Shown here: positions 26,468-35,756 of the stretch, piece after piece
Numbering within the stretch: the first letter of the stretch is position 1
How the letters are laid out: each line of letters opens with the position of its first letter
Position numbers and translations under genes: made by a program
The notes under the pieces: model-generated
Seen by the model: the letters and a program-made list of their open reading frames with translations, nothing else
Database searches by the model: none
Told to the model about the DNA's origin: nothing
Assembly (NCBI GenBank): GCA_030527425.1
Contig: JAUNAV010000001.1
Location: forward strand, 35,198-99,197
Source of the DNA: Tissierellia bacterium
Lineage (GTDB): Bacteria > Bacillota > Clostridia > Tissierellales > Peptoniphilaceae
Length of the DNA: 64,000 bases
Reading direction: 5' to 3'

Positions 26468-27889
26468 CTATTTAGTATTCGATGTTAATATAAACGAATT
26501 TTCGTTATTTTTAACTATCTCTTTTTGATCCTTATCGAGTTCTCTTGCCAAAATTTCAATTATCTTTGGTGAACAAAATCCTCCTTGGCATCTACCTGCT
26601 GTAGCTCTAACTCTTCTTTTGATTCCATCAAGATTTTTTGCACCCAATGGTCTATTTATAGCATCGACTATTTCGCCTTCTGTCACCTTTTCACATCTGC
26701 AAATTATTTGTCCATATCTAGGATCTTTTTCAATTAACTTTTGATGCTCATCAAAACTTAATTCTGAAGTTTTTATTATTGAATCTCTATGTTCATTAAA
26801 ATGCTCATTTTCTTTCAAATTCAATTTATCAGCTACCATTTGTGAAATATAAATTCCAATTGCAGGAGCTGAAGATAATCCAGGGGACTCAATTCCGATG
26901 GCATCAAAGAAATTTTCCTTAGTTTCTTGCAATACGAAATCTCCTTGTTCCTCATGGGCTCTAAGTCCTGAGAAGGAGGTTATTACTGATCTAAGCGGAA
27001 TATTTTTTACAGTCTTTTCACATTGATTTGTAATATAATCCAATTGTTTTCTAGTCGTTGATGTATCCTCTTTGTCCTCAACGAAATTTGCAGTAGGTCC
27101 AACTAGAGTATTTCCATCCATTGTTGGTGTTATAACCACACCTTTTCCTTTATCAGTTGGAACATCAAATACTACATGATTGACAAGTCCTTTAGTTTCC
27201 TTATCTAGAAGTAAATACTCTCCTCTCCTTGCTTTGATATTTAATTTGTCTTCAGAAACGAGATTGTGTAATTTATCTCCATAAACACCAGCTGCATTTA
27301 CTACAGCTTTTGTCTCGTATTTTTCTTTATTAGTCTTTACTATCCAATAATCATTTTCTTTATAAATATCTAATACTTCTTCATTGAAATTATATTTAAC
27401 TCCATTTGTATAAGAAACCTCGGCAAAAGCTACATTCATTAAAAATGGATCGACTATTGCAGCAGATTTACAAAATAGCGCAGCATATACATCATCAGAT
27501 AAATTTTTCTCCACCTTTAATAGATCTTCTCTATACAAGATTTCCATGCCCTTGACATTATTTTTAATACCTTGATCATAAAGTTTTTTAAGTATTTCTA
27601 CTTCACTTTCATCTGTACATACTACAAATGAACCTATTCTGTCATAGGCAAATCCGATTTCTTTTGAAAGATCTTCGCAAATTTCAGAACCCCATACATT
27701 CATCTTCGCCTTTAAAGTTTCTGGTTTTGCATCATATCCTCCATGAATTATTGCAGTATTTGCCTTACTTGTTCCTGTACATACATCTTCATTCTTCTCT
27801 ATAACTAAAAAATTTCCCTCTTTTTTACTAAGATTATAGGCAATTGATGTACCAGTTACACCTGATCCAATTATTATACAATCGTACAT
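26468..27889 (-). CDS. glpA: FAD-dependent glycerol-3-phosphate dehydrogenase-like protein with BFD domain (GlpA paralogue 1)
   Basis: 473 aa. FAD motif CIIIGSGVTGTSIAYNL, DAO fold, and a C-terminal BFD iron-sulfur domain (ICRCEKVTEGEI and CQGGFCSPKI). Oxidises glycerol-3-phosphate in the glycerol catabolic operon. The start is set at 27889 (MYDCIIIG) behind AAAAGGAGAGGAAA; an upstream in-frame codon at 27922 overlaps the hairpin that separates it from glpF. Its Cys pattern lacks the extra Cys seen in paralogue 2. Confidence 0.88.
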   Translation of the reverse strand: MYDCIIIGSGVTGTSIAYNLSKKEGNFLVIEKNEDVCTGTSKANTAIIHGGYDAKPETLKAKMNVWGSEICEDLSKEIGFAYDRIGSFVVCTDESEVEILKKLYDQGIKNNVKGMEILYREDLLKVEKNLSDDVYAALFCKSAAIVDPFLMNVAFAEVSYTNGVKYNFNEEVLDIYKENDYWIVKTNKEKYETKAVVNAAGVYGDKLHNLVSEDKLNIKARRGEYLLLDKETKGLVNHVVFDVPTDKGKGVVITPTMDGNTLVGPTANFVEDKEDTSTTRKQLDYITNQCEKTVKNIPLRSVITSFSGLRAHEEQGDFVLQETKENFFDAIGIESPGLSSAPAIGIYISQMVADKLNLKENEHFNEHRDSIIKTSELSFDEHQKLIEKDPRYGQIICRCEKVTEGEIVDAINRPLGAKNLDGIKRRVRATAGRCQGGFCSPKIIEILARELDKDQKEIVKNNENSFILTSNTK

Positions 27890-27903
27890 TTTCCTCTCCT
27901 TTT

Positions 27904-27945
27904 TTAAGCAAAAAGAGTCCATTACTAAAATGTAATAGACTCTTT
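27904..27945 (-). terminator. hairpin between glpF and glpA (partial terminator)
   Basis: AAAGAGTCTATTAC / GTAATGGACTCTTT on the minus strand, 14 pairs including G-U, then TTTTTGCTT. Because genes on both sides are glp genes in the same direction it may attenuate rather than end transcription. Confidence 0.65.
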
Positions 27946-27962
27946 ACTCTGTAAATATTTAA

Positions 27963-28679
27963 TTAAAATACCCATGCATCAACTACAACCGCAATTACAG
28001 CTCCAATAATTGGTCCTACTACTGGTATCCAACCATATTGGAAATTTGGTGTAGTCTTATCTTTAAATGGAAGCAATGTATAAGCTAGTCTTGGACCTAA
28101 ATCTCTAGCTGGATTAATTGCATATCCAGTAAGTCCACCAAGACTCATTCCTACAGATACTATTATGCCATAAACGTAAATCTTGTCAACTCCACTTGTC
28201 CCTGCTGTAGGCATTTGTGCCATTCCAAAAATTGTAAAGCAAAGAACAAAAGTTCCGACTATTTCACTTAAAAGATTTCTAAATGTGTTTGGAATTGATG
28301 GAGCAGTGCAAAAGCATCCCCTGATTCCTTCAGCATTGTTTTCTTCTTGATCAAAATGATCTTTAAAAAGAAGATAGGTCATACAAGCGCCCAAAAATGC
28401 TCCTAAAATTTGAGCTATTATATATACAGGCACTGTATTCCAGGCTACATCTCCTCTACAGGCAAGAGCAATAGTTAATGCCGGATTGAAGCTTGCTCCT
28501 GTCATTTCTCCAAAACAATAAGCTGGAATCATTACTGCAAGTCCCCAAGCTATGGTTATTTGGACACTTCCTCCTCCATGCATTCCTGATTTTTTCATAT
28601 TGACATTTGCTACAACTGATGTTCCAAGTAATATAAGTAAGAATGTTCCTACTAATTCCCCCACAAATATATCACGCAT
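27963..28679 (-). CDS. glpF: glycerol uptake facilitator
   Basis: 238-aa aquaglyceroporin with six membrane helices and both NPA boxes (SFNPALTIALA and YAINPARDLGPR). The Asp after the second NPAR box (NPARD) favours glycerol over water. Located 24 bp after glpK. Confidence 0.95.
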   Translation of the reverse strand: MRDIFVGELVGTFLLILLGTSVVANVNMKKSGMHGGGSVQITIAWGLAVMIPAYCFGEMTGASFNPALTIALACRGDVAWNTVPVYIIAQILGAFLGACMTYLLFKDHFDQEENNAEGIRGCFCTAPSIPNTFRNLLSEIVGTFVLCFTIFGMAQMPTAGTSGVDKIYVYGIIVSVGMSLGGLTGYAINPARDLGPRLAYTLLPFKDKTTPNFQYGWIPVVGPIIGAVIAVVVDAWVF

Positions 28680-28703
28680 GATCTTCTCCTTATACTATTT
28701 CAA

Positions 28704-30218
<1,515 letters not shown>

Positions 30219-30788
30219 TTACATTTTCCACACATCATAGTTACTGGATGAAATAGCAAATGCATTTGCATTAATAGCATCCATTACATCTTCCTTATCC
30301 CTAATAAGTCCACCTGCGACTATGGGAATTGCAGTTCTTTTGCCAACTTGTTTTATTACCTTTGGCATAATACCAGGTAAAATCTCAATTAAGTCGGCAT
30401 TAGTAGATTTCAAAGTACTCTTCATTGACTCGAAGGATAGCGAGTCTAGGATAAAAAACCTAAGTACAGTAAAAAGACCTAATTTTTTTGCATTTAGAGC
30501 TGTTGATGCTTTTGTAGTTATAATACCATCTGCCTTCGTTTGAGCTTTAATAAATTCATTTGATAAAGGACCAGATTTTAATCCTTCAATTAAGTCTCCA
30601 TGTACAATGACATATTTATTGTGGTCTTTTAGCTTTTCTACTATGTATGATATATTATTAATATTTCCAAATAGAACAAAAACCACCTTCAAATCACTTT
30701 TAAGGCATTCTTTAAGATCCTTATTATCTTTGATAGCCATTATCACCGGGCATCGTTCAATTTCTTCTATAATTTCTTGTTTGTGCAT
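30219..30788 (-). CDS. glpP: glycerol-3-phosphate responsive antiterminator
   Basis: 189 aa TIM-barrel RNA-binding regulator. VVFVLFGNINNI, KYVIVHGDLIEGL, GIITTKAS and IPIVAGGLIRDKEDV match GlpP, which with glycerol-3-phosphate binds an mRNA leader hairpin and prevents termination. It is the first gene of the glp operon and its own leader carries the predicted target, so it is autoregulated. Confidence 0.93.
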   Translation of the reverse strand: MHKQEIIEEIERCPVIMAIKDNKDLKECLKSDLKVVFVLFGNINNISYIVEKLKDHNKYVIVHGDLIEGLKSGPLSNEFIKAQTKADGIITTKASTALNAKKLGLFTVLRFFILDSLSFESMKSTLKSTNADLIEILPGIMPKVIKQVGKRTAIPIVAGGLIRDKEDVMDAINANAFAISSSNYDVWKM

Positions 30789-30802
30789 CTTTACTCCTTA
30801 CC

Positions 30803-30860
30803 AACAAAAAACGAGCGCAAATCTCCCATGTTGTGCTCGCTGTCTCTAGTCTCTTAGCTT
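30803..30860 (-). promoter_or_regulatory. GlpP-type antiterminator leader
   Basis: On the minus strand a hairpin CGAGCACAA / TTGCGCTCG (30812-30839, one A-C mismatch) with loop CATGGGAGAT is followed by TTTTTTGTT. The AGAGACAGCGAGCAC run just before it resembles known GlpP target leaders. It lies between the promoter and glpP. Confidence 0.75.
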
Positions 30861-30879
30861 ATTTATTTGTGAAATCCTT

Positions 30880-30921
30880 ATCCTTATATATAAGGATACC
30901 ACACTTGAATTAAAAATGCAA
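30880..30921 (-). promoter_or_regulatory. glp operon promoter with 18-bp palindromic operator candidate
   Basis: Minus strand: TTGCAT (30916-30921), 17-base spacer ending TGG, TATCCT (30893-30898), an extended -10. A perfect palindrome ATCCTTATATATAAGGAT (30880-30897) covers the -10 to about +7, so a dimeric repressor bound here would block initiation. Confidence 0.6.
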
Positions 30922-31204
30922 ATATTTTTTCAAAAAAATTTCTTTTTTTTACAAAGCTTTAAATTTCAATCTTTTAAATTAATATTAGCTCAATAATTGT
31001 TTTTATAAACTCAAAAAATAGTTTTAATTTCTTTTTTATTCTATATTTACGCAATTAATGAATTAAAAAGACTTTGAAAATCAATTAAAATATCTAGATC
31101 TTGTTTTTTTTAATTATTATGATAAACTATAATAAAACCATTTTTTAAATTATTAAAATATATGAAATGAGGTGACTAAAATTTTCTCAAATGAAAAAAA
31201 GTAT
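30922..31204. other. AT-rich intergenic region
   Basis: No gene found. A plus-strand TATAAT and a GAGGTGA ribosome-binding-like sequence (about 31171-31177) face into the 3' end of the pseudogene but lead only to a 7-codon frame; probably a remnant. Confidence 0.5.
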
Positions 31205-31210
31205 ATATAT

Positions 31211-31915
31211 TTAAAATCTATATTTGTGCCTCAGGCATCTAAGTCCTGCTATGGATATTTCTTTTTCTATATCTCTTTCATCTTTTTTAGGATTTTTAGG
31301 ATCTTTAGGGTGAAGTTTAAACTCTGTCCATAAACCTAATTCTACTCCATTTTTTCTTGCATAATCGCCAAATTCTTTTAGATTTTCTATGTCGCCATCT
31401 AATGAATCAGTTTGTCCATATCCTGCTTTATAGCCATCATTTGGTAAAAACCACCCCAAAGGCATATTATGTTCTTTATACCAATCAAGCATTTGTCTAG
31501 CAGAGAATGTGTAATTATCTTTTTCTCCATTTAGAGATTCCAAAATCGCCCCTTCTGGAATTTCTTTAGTCTGTTTAGGATTTATCTCCTTATACCACTT
31601 GCCATTTGGTGTTTTATCATTTGGTTTTGCATAGCCTTTGGAGGATTAGGTGTATTTTCAAATTCTCCAGATGGATCAATATAATATCTAAACATATTAT
31701 CTTCAAGTAAGCTAATTCTGCCTTGATTTCCATCTTTAAAATCTACTTTATAATATCCCTCTTCTTTTTTAACATCTACTACATAATCTTCGTTTTCTTT
31801 GTCATCTTTCTTTTCTTCTTTTGTTTCTTCTAATTTATTTACATCATTAACTATAGCTTCGTCTTTTTCTTCTTTAACTTCCTTCTCTATAACTTCTGGT
31901 TCATGAAGATGTTTA
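31211..31915 (-). pseudogene. degraded glycoside hydrolase (GH31-like)
   Basis: Two frames carry parts of one protein. The upstream part (31582-31915) has a Glu/Lys-rich linker and a beta-domain piece (GYYKVDFKDGNQGRISLLED, MFRYYIDPSGEFENTPNPP). At about 31632-31642 the reading shifts to another frame with a TIM-barrel piece: NMPLGWFLPNDGYKAGYGQT, DYARKNGVELGLWTEFKLHP, then an abrupt end after ISIAGLRCL. This matches the large secreted GH31-type enzymes whose barrel continues for hundreds of residues. Signal peptide, the region between the pieces and the rest of the barrel are gone. The only start-like codons are TTG, one inside a terminator. Family assignment is from memory of motif patterns. 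Confidence 0.75.
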
Positions 31916-31946
31916 CAAAAAAATAGATTGAAACTCAATCTATTTT
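31916..31946 (-). terminator. terminator of the ABC transporter operon
   Basis: AAAATAGATTG / CAATCTATTTT stem with a 5-base loop and seven T on the minus strand, overlapping the stop codon of the ATPase gene. Confidence 0.85.
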
Positions 31947-32718
31947 AACTAACCCTATATATTTCTTTATCTTCTCTTTTTTGGTATATATCTTGAAGCT
32001 CTCTTTCGGTTATCTCTCCTTTTTTTACATCTAAAACAATTTTTCCATGATTAAGCATGATAATTCTGTCTGAATAATCAATAGCATTTCTTAAATTGTG
32101 AGTAATCATCAAAGTGGTGATTTTCTCTTTTTGAATTAATTCCAATGTTTTATCCATAACAATTCTACCAGTCTTTGGATCTAGTGCAGCAGTGTGTTCA
32201 TCTAATAAGAGTAAATCTGGTTTTTTAAGGGTTGCCATAATTAGTGAAAGACATTGTCTTTGGCCACCGGATAAAAATTTTACTTTTGTTTTTAATTTAT
32301 TTTCAAGTCCTAAATCAACCTCTTTTAGTTTTTGTTTTATATATTCTTCATTAGATTTTTTTATAAGCCTTTTAAAAGTATATTTTTCTCCCTTTTTTAA
32401 GGCAATACTCATATTTTCTTCTATATTTAAACTCGGACAAACGCCAACTGTTGGATCTTGGTTAACTTTTGCAATACAATTTGCCCTTTGTTCTTCTTTT
32501 AAATTGGTTATCTCTTTTCCATTGATAAAAATTTCGCCTGATTCATTTTTAATTTGTCCTGAAATCATATTAAATAAAGTGGATTTGCCACAACCATTGG
32601 GCCCAAGTATTGTAGTGCATCTATTTTTTTCAATTATTAGATTGAAGTCTTTAAAAATTCTATTTTCTTCTGGAGTTTTTGGATAGAATGTCTTAGATAA
32701 ATTTCTTATTTCAAGCAT
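31945..32718 (-). CDS. ABC transporter ATP-binding protein (tryptophan-type)
   Basis: 257 aa. Walker A LGPNGCGKSTLFN, signature LSGGQRQCLS, Walker B LLLLDEHTAALD and switch His in MITHNL. It energises the permease with which it overlaps by 8 bp. Members of this three-gene family behind a Trp T-box are known as candidate tryptophan transporters (TrpXYZ). Confidence 0.9.
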   Translation of the reverse strand: MLEIRNLSKTFYPKTPEENRIFKDFNLIIEKNRCTTILGPNGCGKSTLFNMISGQIKNESGEIFINGKEITNLKEEQRANCIAKVNQDPTVGVCPSLNIEENMSIALKKGEKYTFKRLIKKSNEEYIKQKLKEVDLGLENKLKTKVKFLSGGQRQCLSLIMATLKKPDLLLLDEHTAALDPKTGRIVMDKTLELIQKEKITTLMITHNLRNAIDYSDRIIMLNHGKIVLDVKKGEITERELQDIYQKREDKEIYRVS

Positions 32719-33583
32719 TTTTTAACACCTTTCTTAATTTAAATTTCTCAGTTTGATTATTGTATACAATAAATGCTATGACAATTAATGCAGTAATAGC
32801 CTTTAAATCATTTGGATTTAGGCCCTTATCGATGGCAATTCCATAGATTAATCTATAAATAATCGATCCTATTATAGCCCTTGTAGTCATCTTGATTGAT
32901 CTAGATCTTAAAAATGTATCCCCGATAATTATTGAAGCCAATGCATTTACAATCATTGTTTGTCCCATAGTAATATCGACAAATTCTTGACTTTGTGCCA
33001 TAAGACTTCCTGCTAAAGCTATCAAGCCATTTGATAGCATAAATCCTAAACAAGTGAATTTGTCAGGATCCTCTCCTAATTGCTTTACAAGTCTTTCATT
33101 ATCTCCTGTAGCAAGTAGTAAATATCCTTTTTCAGTGCTTAAAAACCAATCAAAAGTAAATTTTACAATGACTACTATGATTGCTAATATCAACACTTTA
33201 GGAAGAAAATTCAACAATGAAAAGATGGTATCATCTCCTACCAAAGTTACATTACTTTGTGAAAATATTCTTAAATTTACAGTATATAAAATCGTCATTG
33301 TCAAAATTCCTGCAAGTATCGCTTCTATTTTTAATTTTTTATATAGTATATATGTTAAAAATCCAGCGATTAAGCCAAATCCAAAAGCAATTAATATATC
33401 GATAAATGGCGATATATTAAAACTTAAAAATCTAGCAAAAATAAATGCTCCCAGAGGAAATACTCCCTCTATTGATAAATCTGCAAGAGCTAATATTTTA
33501 AATGTAATTACTACACCAATAGAAAGTATGGAGAAAATAAGTCCACTTTCTATTGATGATATTAATAGATTTGTATTAATCAT
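32711..33583 (-). CDS. ABC transporter permease (tryptophan-type)
   Basis: 290 aa, about eight to nine hydrophobic segments, of the branched-chain-like permease type (IGVVITFKILALADLSIEG, MTILYTVNLRIFSQSN, GDNERLVKQLGEDP). It lies 10 bp after the binding protein gene and overlaps the ATPase gene. Confidence 0.88.
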   Translation of the reverse strand: MINTNLLISSIESGLIFSILSIGVVITFKILALADLSIEGVFPLGAFIFARFLSFNISPFIDILIAFGFGLIAGFLTYILYKKLKIEAILAGILTMTILYTVNLRIFSQSNVTLVGDDTIFSLLNFLPKVLILAIIVVIVKFTFDWFLSTEKGYLLLATGDNERLVKQLGEDPDKFTCLGFMLSNGLIALAGSLMAQSQEFVDITMGQTMIVNALASIIIGDTFLRSRSIKMTTRAIIGSIIYRLIYGIAIDKGLNPNDLKAITALIVIAFIVYNNQTEKFKLRKVLKNA

Positions 33584-33593
33584 TTTTCTTTCC

Positions 33594-34574
33594 TTATTTT
33601 TGAGTTTCCACTATTTTTGCATCTTTAAATGCTTCATCATTTAAATCAATGTCTAAAGTATTTGCCATATCCTTATTTATAATCAATTTAGTATCATCAT
33701 GGTATTTTACAGCTATGTCTTTAATTTCTTTTTTATCGACTAAAATCTCTTTTGCCATTTCTCCTGCTATTTGACCTTCTTCATAATAGCTAATGCCTTG
33801 GCTTAACAACAATCCCTTATATACTTGTCCTTCGTCAGCTGACAATTGATAAATTTTTGCCTCCCCCATAACTTTAGCAACAAGTGGTGCAGATGATGCT
33901 ACCATATTATCTGTAAGTAAGAATAGACAATCAATATCTTTTTTAATGCTTTGTAAAGCTTGATCAATGTCATTGGTAGATGTAATTCCAATTTTTTTAA
34001 GACTTAATCCCCTCTCATCTAGACTTTTTTCCAAATTTTCAACTTGTACCTGTGAATTTTGTTCTCCAGTATTATAGATAACGCCAAATTTTTTGACTTC
34101 TGGGAATGTCTTTAAAAAGTCATCTACTTGTTTAGAGCTGTCCACATAATCACTAATGCCTGTTATATTTTCATCTGGATTTTTTTCATCCTTTACAAGT
34201 CCACTGCCAACAGGATCTGTAACTGCTGAAAATATGATAGGCTCATCTTTTAAAACATTTTTAGCCCCTTGGGCTGCTGGAGTTCCTATTGCATAAACTA
34301 GATCGTAATCTTTAAATTTTTCTGGAACTTGATTAGCAAGTGAACTATCACCATTTTCATTTTCAATTTCAAAATCAGCTTTTATTTTATTGTCTTTTAA
34401 ATAATCTATAAATCCTTCTCTCGCTTGATCTAAAGAAGCATGATCCATATATTGCACTATGCCTATTTTCAAATTTCCATTTGATGATTTATCTTCCTCT
34501 ACATTTTTATCATTTGATGTACATGAAGTTAGTGCCGCCAATAAACTTGCCATTAATAAAATTTTTCTTTTCAT
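33594..34574 (-). CDS. trpX: ABC transporter substrate-binding lipoprotein (TrpX-like)
   Basis: 326 aa. A lipobox (ALTSC) ends a short signal peptide, followed by an Asn/Lys/Glu linker. The body (KIGIVQYMDHASLDQAREGF, YAIGTPAAQGAKN, PIIFSAVTDPVGSGLV, GVIYNTGEQNSQVQVE) is the PF04392-type binding protein family. Under a T-box with a likely UGG specifier, the ligand is probably tryptophan. First gene of a three-gene operon. Confidence 0.88.
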   Translation of the reverse strand: MKRKILLMASLLAALTSCTSNDKNVEEDKSSNGNLKIGIVQYMDHASLDQAREGFIDYLKDNKIKADFEIENENGDSSLANQVPEKFKDYDLVYAIGTPAAQGAKNVLKDEPIIFSAVTDPVGSGLVKDEKNPDENITGISDYVDSSKQVDDFLKTFPEVKKFGVIYNTGEQNSQVQVENLEKSLDERGLSLKKIGITSTNDIDQALQSIKKDIDCLFLLTDNMVASSAPLVAKVMGEAKIYQLSADEGQVYKGLLLSQGISYYEEGQIAGEMAKEILVDKKEIKDIAVKYHDDTKLIINKDMANTLDIDLNDEAFKDAKIVETQK

Positions 34575-34596
34575 TTTTGTCTCCTTTTCACTTAAA

Positions 34597-34623
34597 AACC
34601 CTCAATCTTTAAGATTGAGGGTT
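34597..34623 (-). terminator. second hairpin with T run between T-box and trpX
   Basis: Near-perfect inverted repeat AACCCTCAATCTT / AAGATTGAGGGTT with a single central base, then TTTTT on the minus strand. It comes after the regular T-box terminator and before the trpX ribosome binding site. Confidence 0.65.
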
Positions 34624-34644
34624 AAAATGTTTTTATTTTTGGTA

Positions 34645-34893
34645 TAAAAAAAAGCCCCTCATCCTTGGGACGAAAGACTTCCGCGGTACCACCCGTATTA
34701 TAAGCATAGCTTATCACTCATCGAGATCTAACAATCTCTATCCTACGATAACGGGGGAAGCCGTGTCAGTCTACTATTATTTTAACCGACAAGCAAGAAA
34801 GTGTATATTACATATGAACCAATTTGAGGTATCTCACCATTTCCTCTCTCTGTAAAATCTTTATCATATCTTTCTCTCTCTTAAGCTTTATTG
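34645..34893 (-). promoter_or_regulatory. T-box leader, probable tryptophan specifier
   Basis: The T-box sequence TGGTACCGCGG (plus complement at 34681-34691) is present, preceded by a stem I region with AGAGAGG...GGTGAGA and followed by a 12-pair terminator (34653-34679) and a run of T. In stem I, on the 3' side, AAATTGG lies just above a stem ATATGA/TCATAT, making UGG (Trp) the best specifier candidate. Uncharged tRNA-Trp would favour readthrough into trpX. Confidence 0.85.
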
Positions 34894-34898
34894 CTTAT

Positions 34899-34927
34899 AT
34901 TATATATGCCATTTCATCTTTTGTCAA
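34899..34927 (-). promoter_or_regulatory. consensus sigma-70 promoter of the T-box operon
   Basis: TTGACA (34922-34927), 17-base spacer, TATAAT (34899-34904) on the minus strand: both hexamers match the consensus exactly. Confidence 0.88.
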
Positions 34928-34958
34928 ATAATTTTATAAAAATAATTTGAACTCATTT

Positions 34959-34992
34959 AAAAGCCTTATTTATCAAGTGTTTATAAGCTTTT
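34959..34992 (-). terminator. probable terminator after the aroA operon
   Basis: AAAAGCTTAT / ATAAGGCTTTT on the minus strand, ten pairs with one G-U, long loop, then TTTTAAAT. Weaker than most others here. Confidence 0.55.
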
Positions 34993-35024
34993 GATATATC
35001 AATTGAATAAATATCCCGAAAGAT

Positions 35025-35756
35025 TTAATATATTCTTTCATTTTCTTTTTCGAAAATTTCTATTATTTTTTTCGCAGTTGTTTCTATTTTCTCATTTTCA
35101 ATTTCAAAGTTTGAAAGTTTTTTATAAATTGGAAATCTTCTTTCATAGATTGATCTTAGAGAATTTTTCTTAGAAACCGGCCTATTTGCAGTAGGAAGCA
35201 AAGATAAATCTCTTTTTAGAAAAAATATACTTGAATTTTTCTTTAGAAAATAGTGGTTACATTCTCTAATCACTGTTCCTCCACCACTTGCTAGAACATA
35301 ATTTAAATCATTTGTAACCTCTCTTAATGTCTTAGATTCTAGTTCTCTAAAATACTCTTCACCATAGTCTGCAAAAATATCTTCAATATTTCCATATCTT
35401 TTTACTATCTCTAAATCTAAGTCAATAAATTTGTAAGATGATATTCTTGAAATCTCCTTTGCAATAGTCGTCTTTCCAACTCCTGGCATGCCTATTAATA
35501 CAATATTATTTTTTTGTTTTTGAAGAGATTTACTCATTTTTATTATCTCTTTATATATTTTCTGTTTGTATAGCCCATATTTTCTACTTAAGATTTTTTC
35601 AAAAATTTCATCTTCTCTTTTTGTATCAGTGACATTTATATCATTTTTCTTCTTATAATTTGAAATCTCTTTTGCAATTTCAAATCTTTTATTCAACAAT
35701 GAATCTATTGCTAGATCAATTTTATCAATTTCATCTCTATAATCTTCTAATTTCAA
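35025..35756 (-). CDS. aroK: chorismate mutase-shikimate kinase fusion
   Basis: 243 aa with two domains. Residues 1-85 are an AroQ-type chorismate mutase (EDYRDEIDKIDLAIDSLLNKRFEIAKEI pattern with conserved Arg, and KREDEIFEKIL). From about residue 88 is shikimate kinase: P-loop GMPGVGKTTIAKEI, substrate Asp in FIDLD, ASGGGTVIRE, and the lid Arg in TANRPVSKK. The fusion joins an early step and a post-chorismate step toward Phe/Tyr. It overlaps aroA by 20 bp. Confidence 0.88.
   Translation of the reverse strand: MKLEDYRDEIDKIDLAIDSLLNKRFEIAKEISNYKKKNDINVTDTKREDEIFEKILSRKYGLYKQKIYKEIIKMSKSLQKQKNNIVLIGMPGVGKTTIAKEISRISSYKFIDLDLEIVKRYGNIEDIFADYGEEYFRELESKTLREVTNDLNYVLASGGGTVIRECNHYFLKKNSSIFFLKRDLSLLPTANRPVSKKNSLRSIYERRFPIYKKLSNFEIENEKIETTAKKIIEIFEKENERIY

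Noticed and set aside
31582-31938. Functional Glu/Lys-rich 118-aa protein starting within the ABC operon terminator
   Set aside because: The start would be a TTG inside a terminator hairpin and the end is a frameshift in glycosidase sequence.
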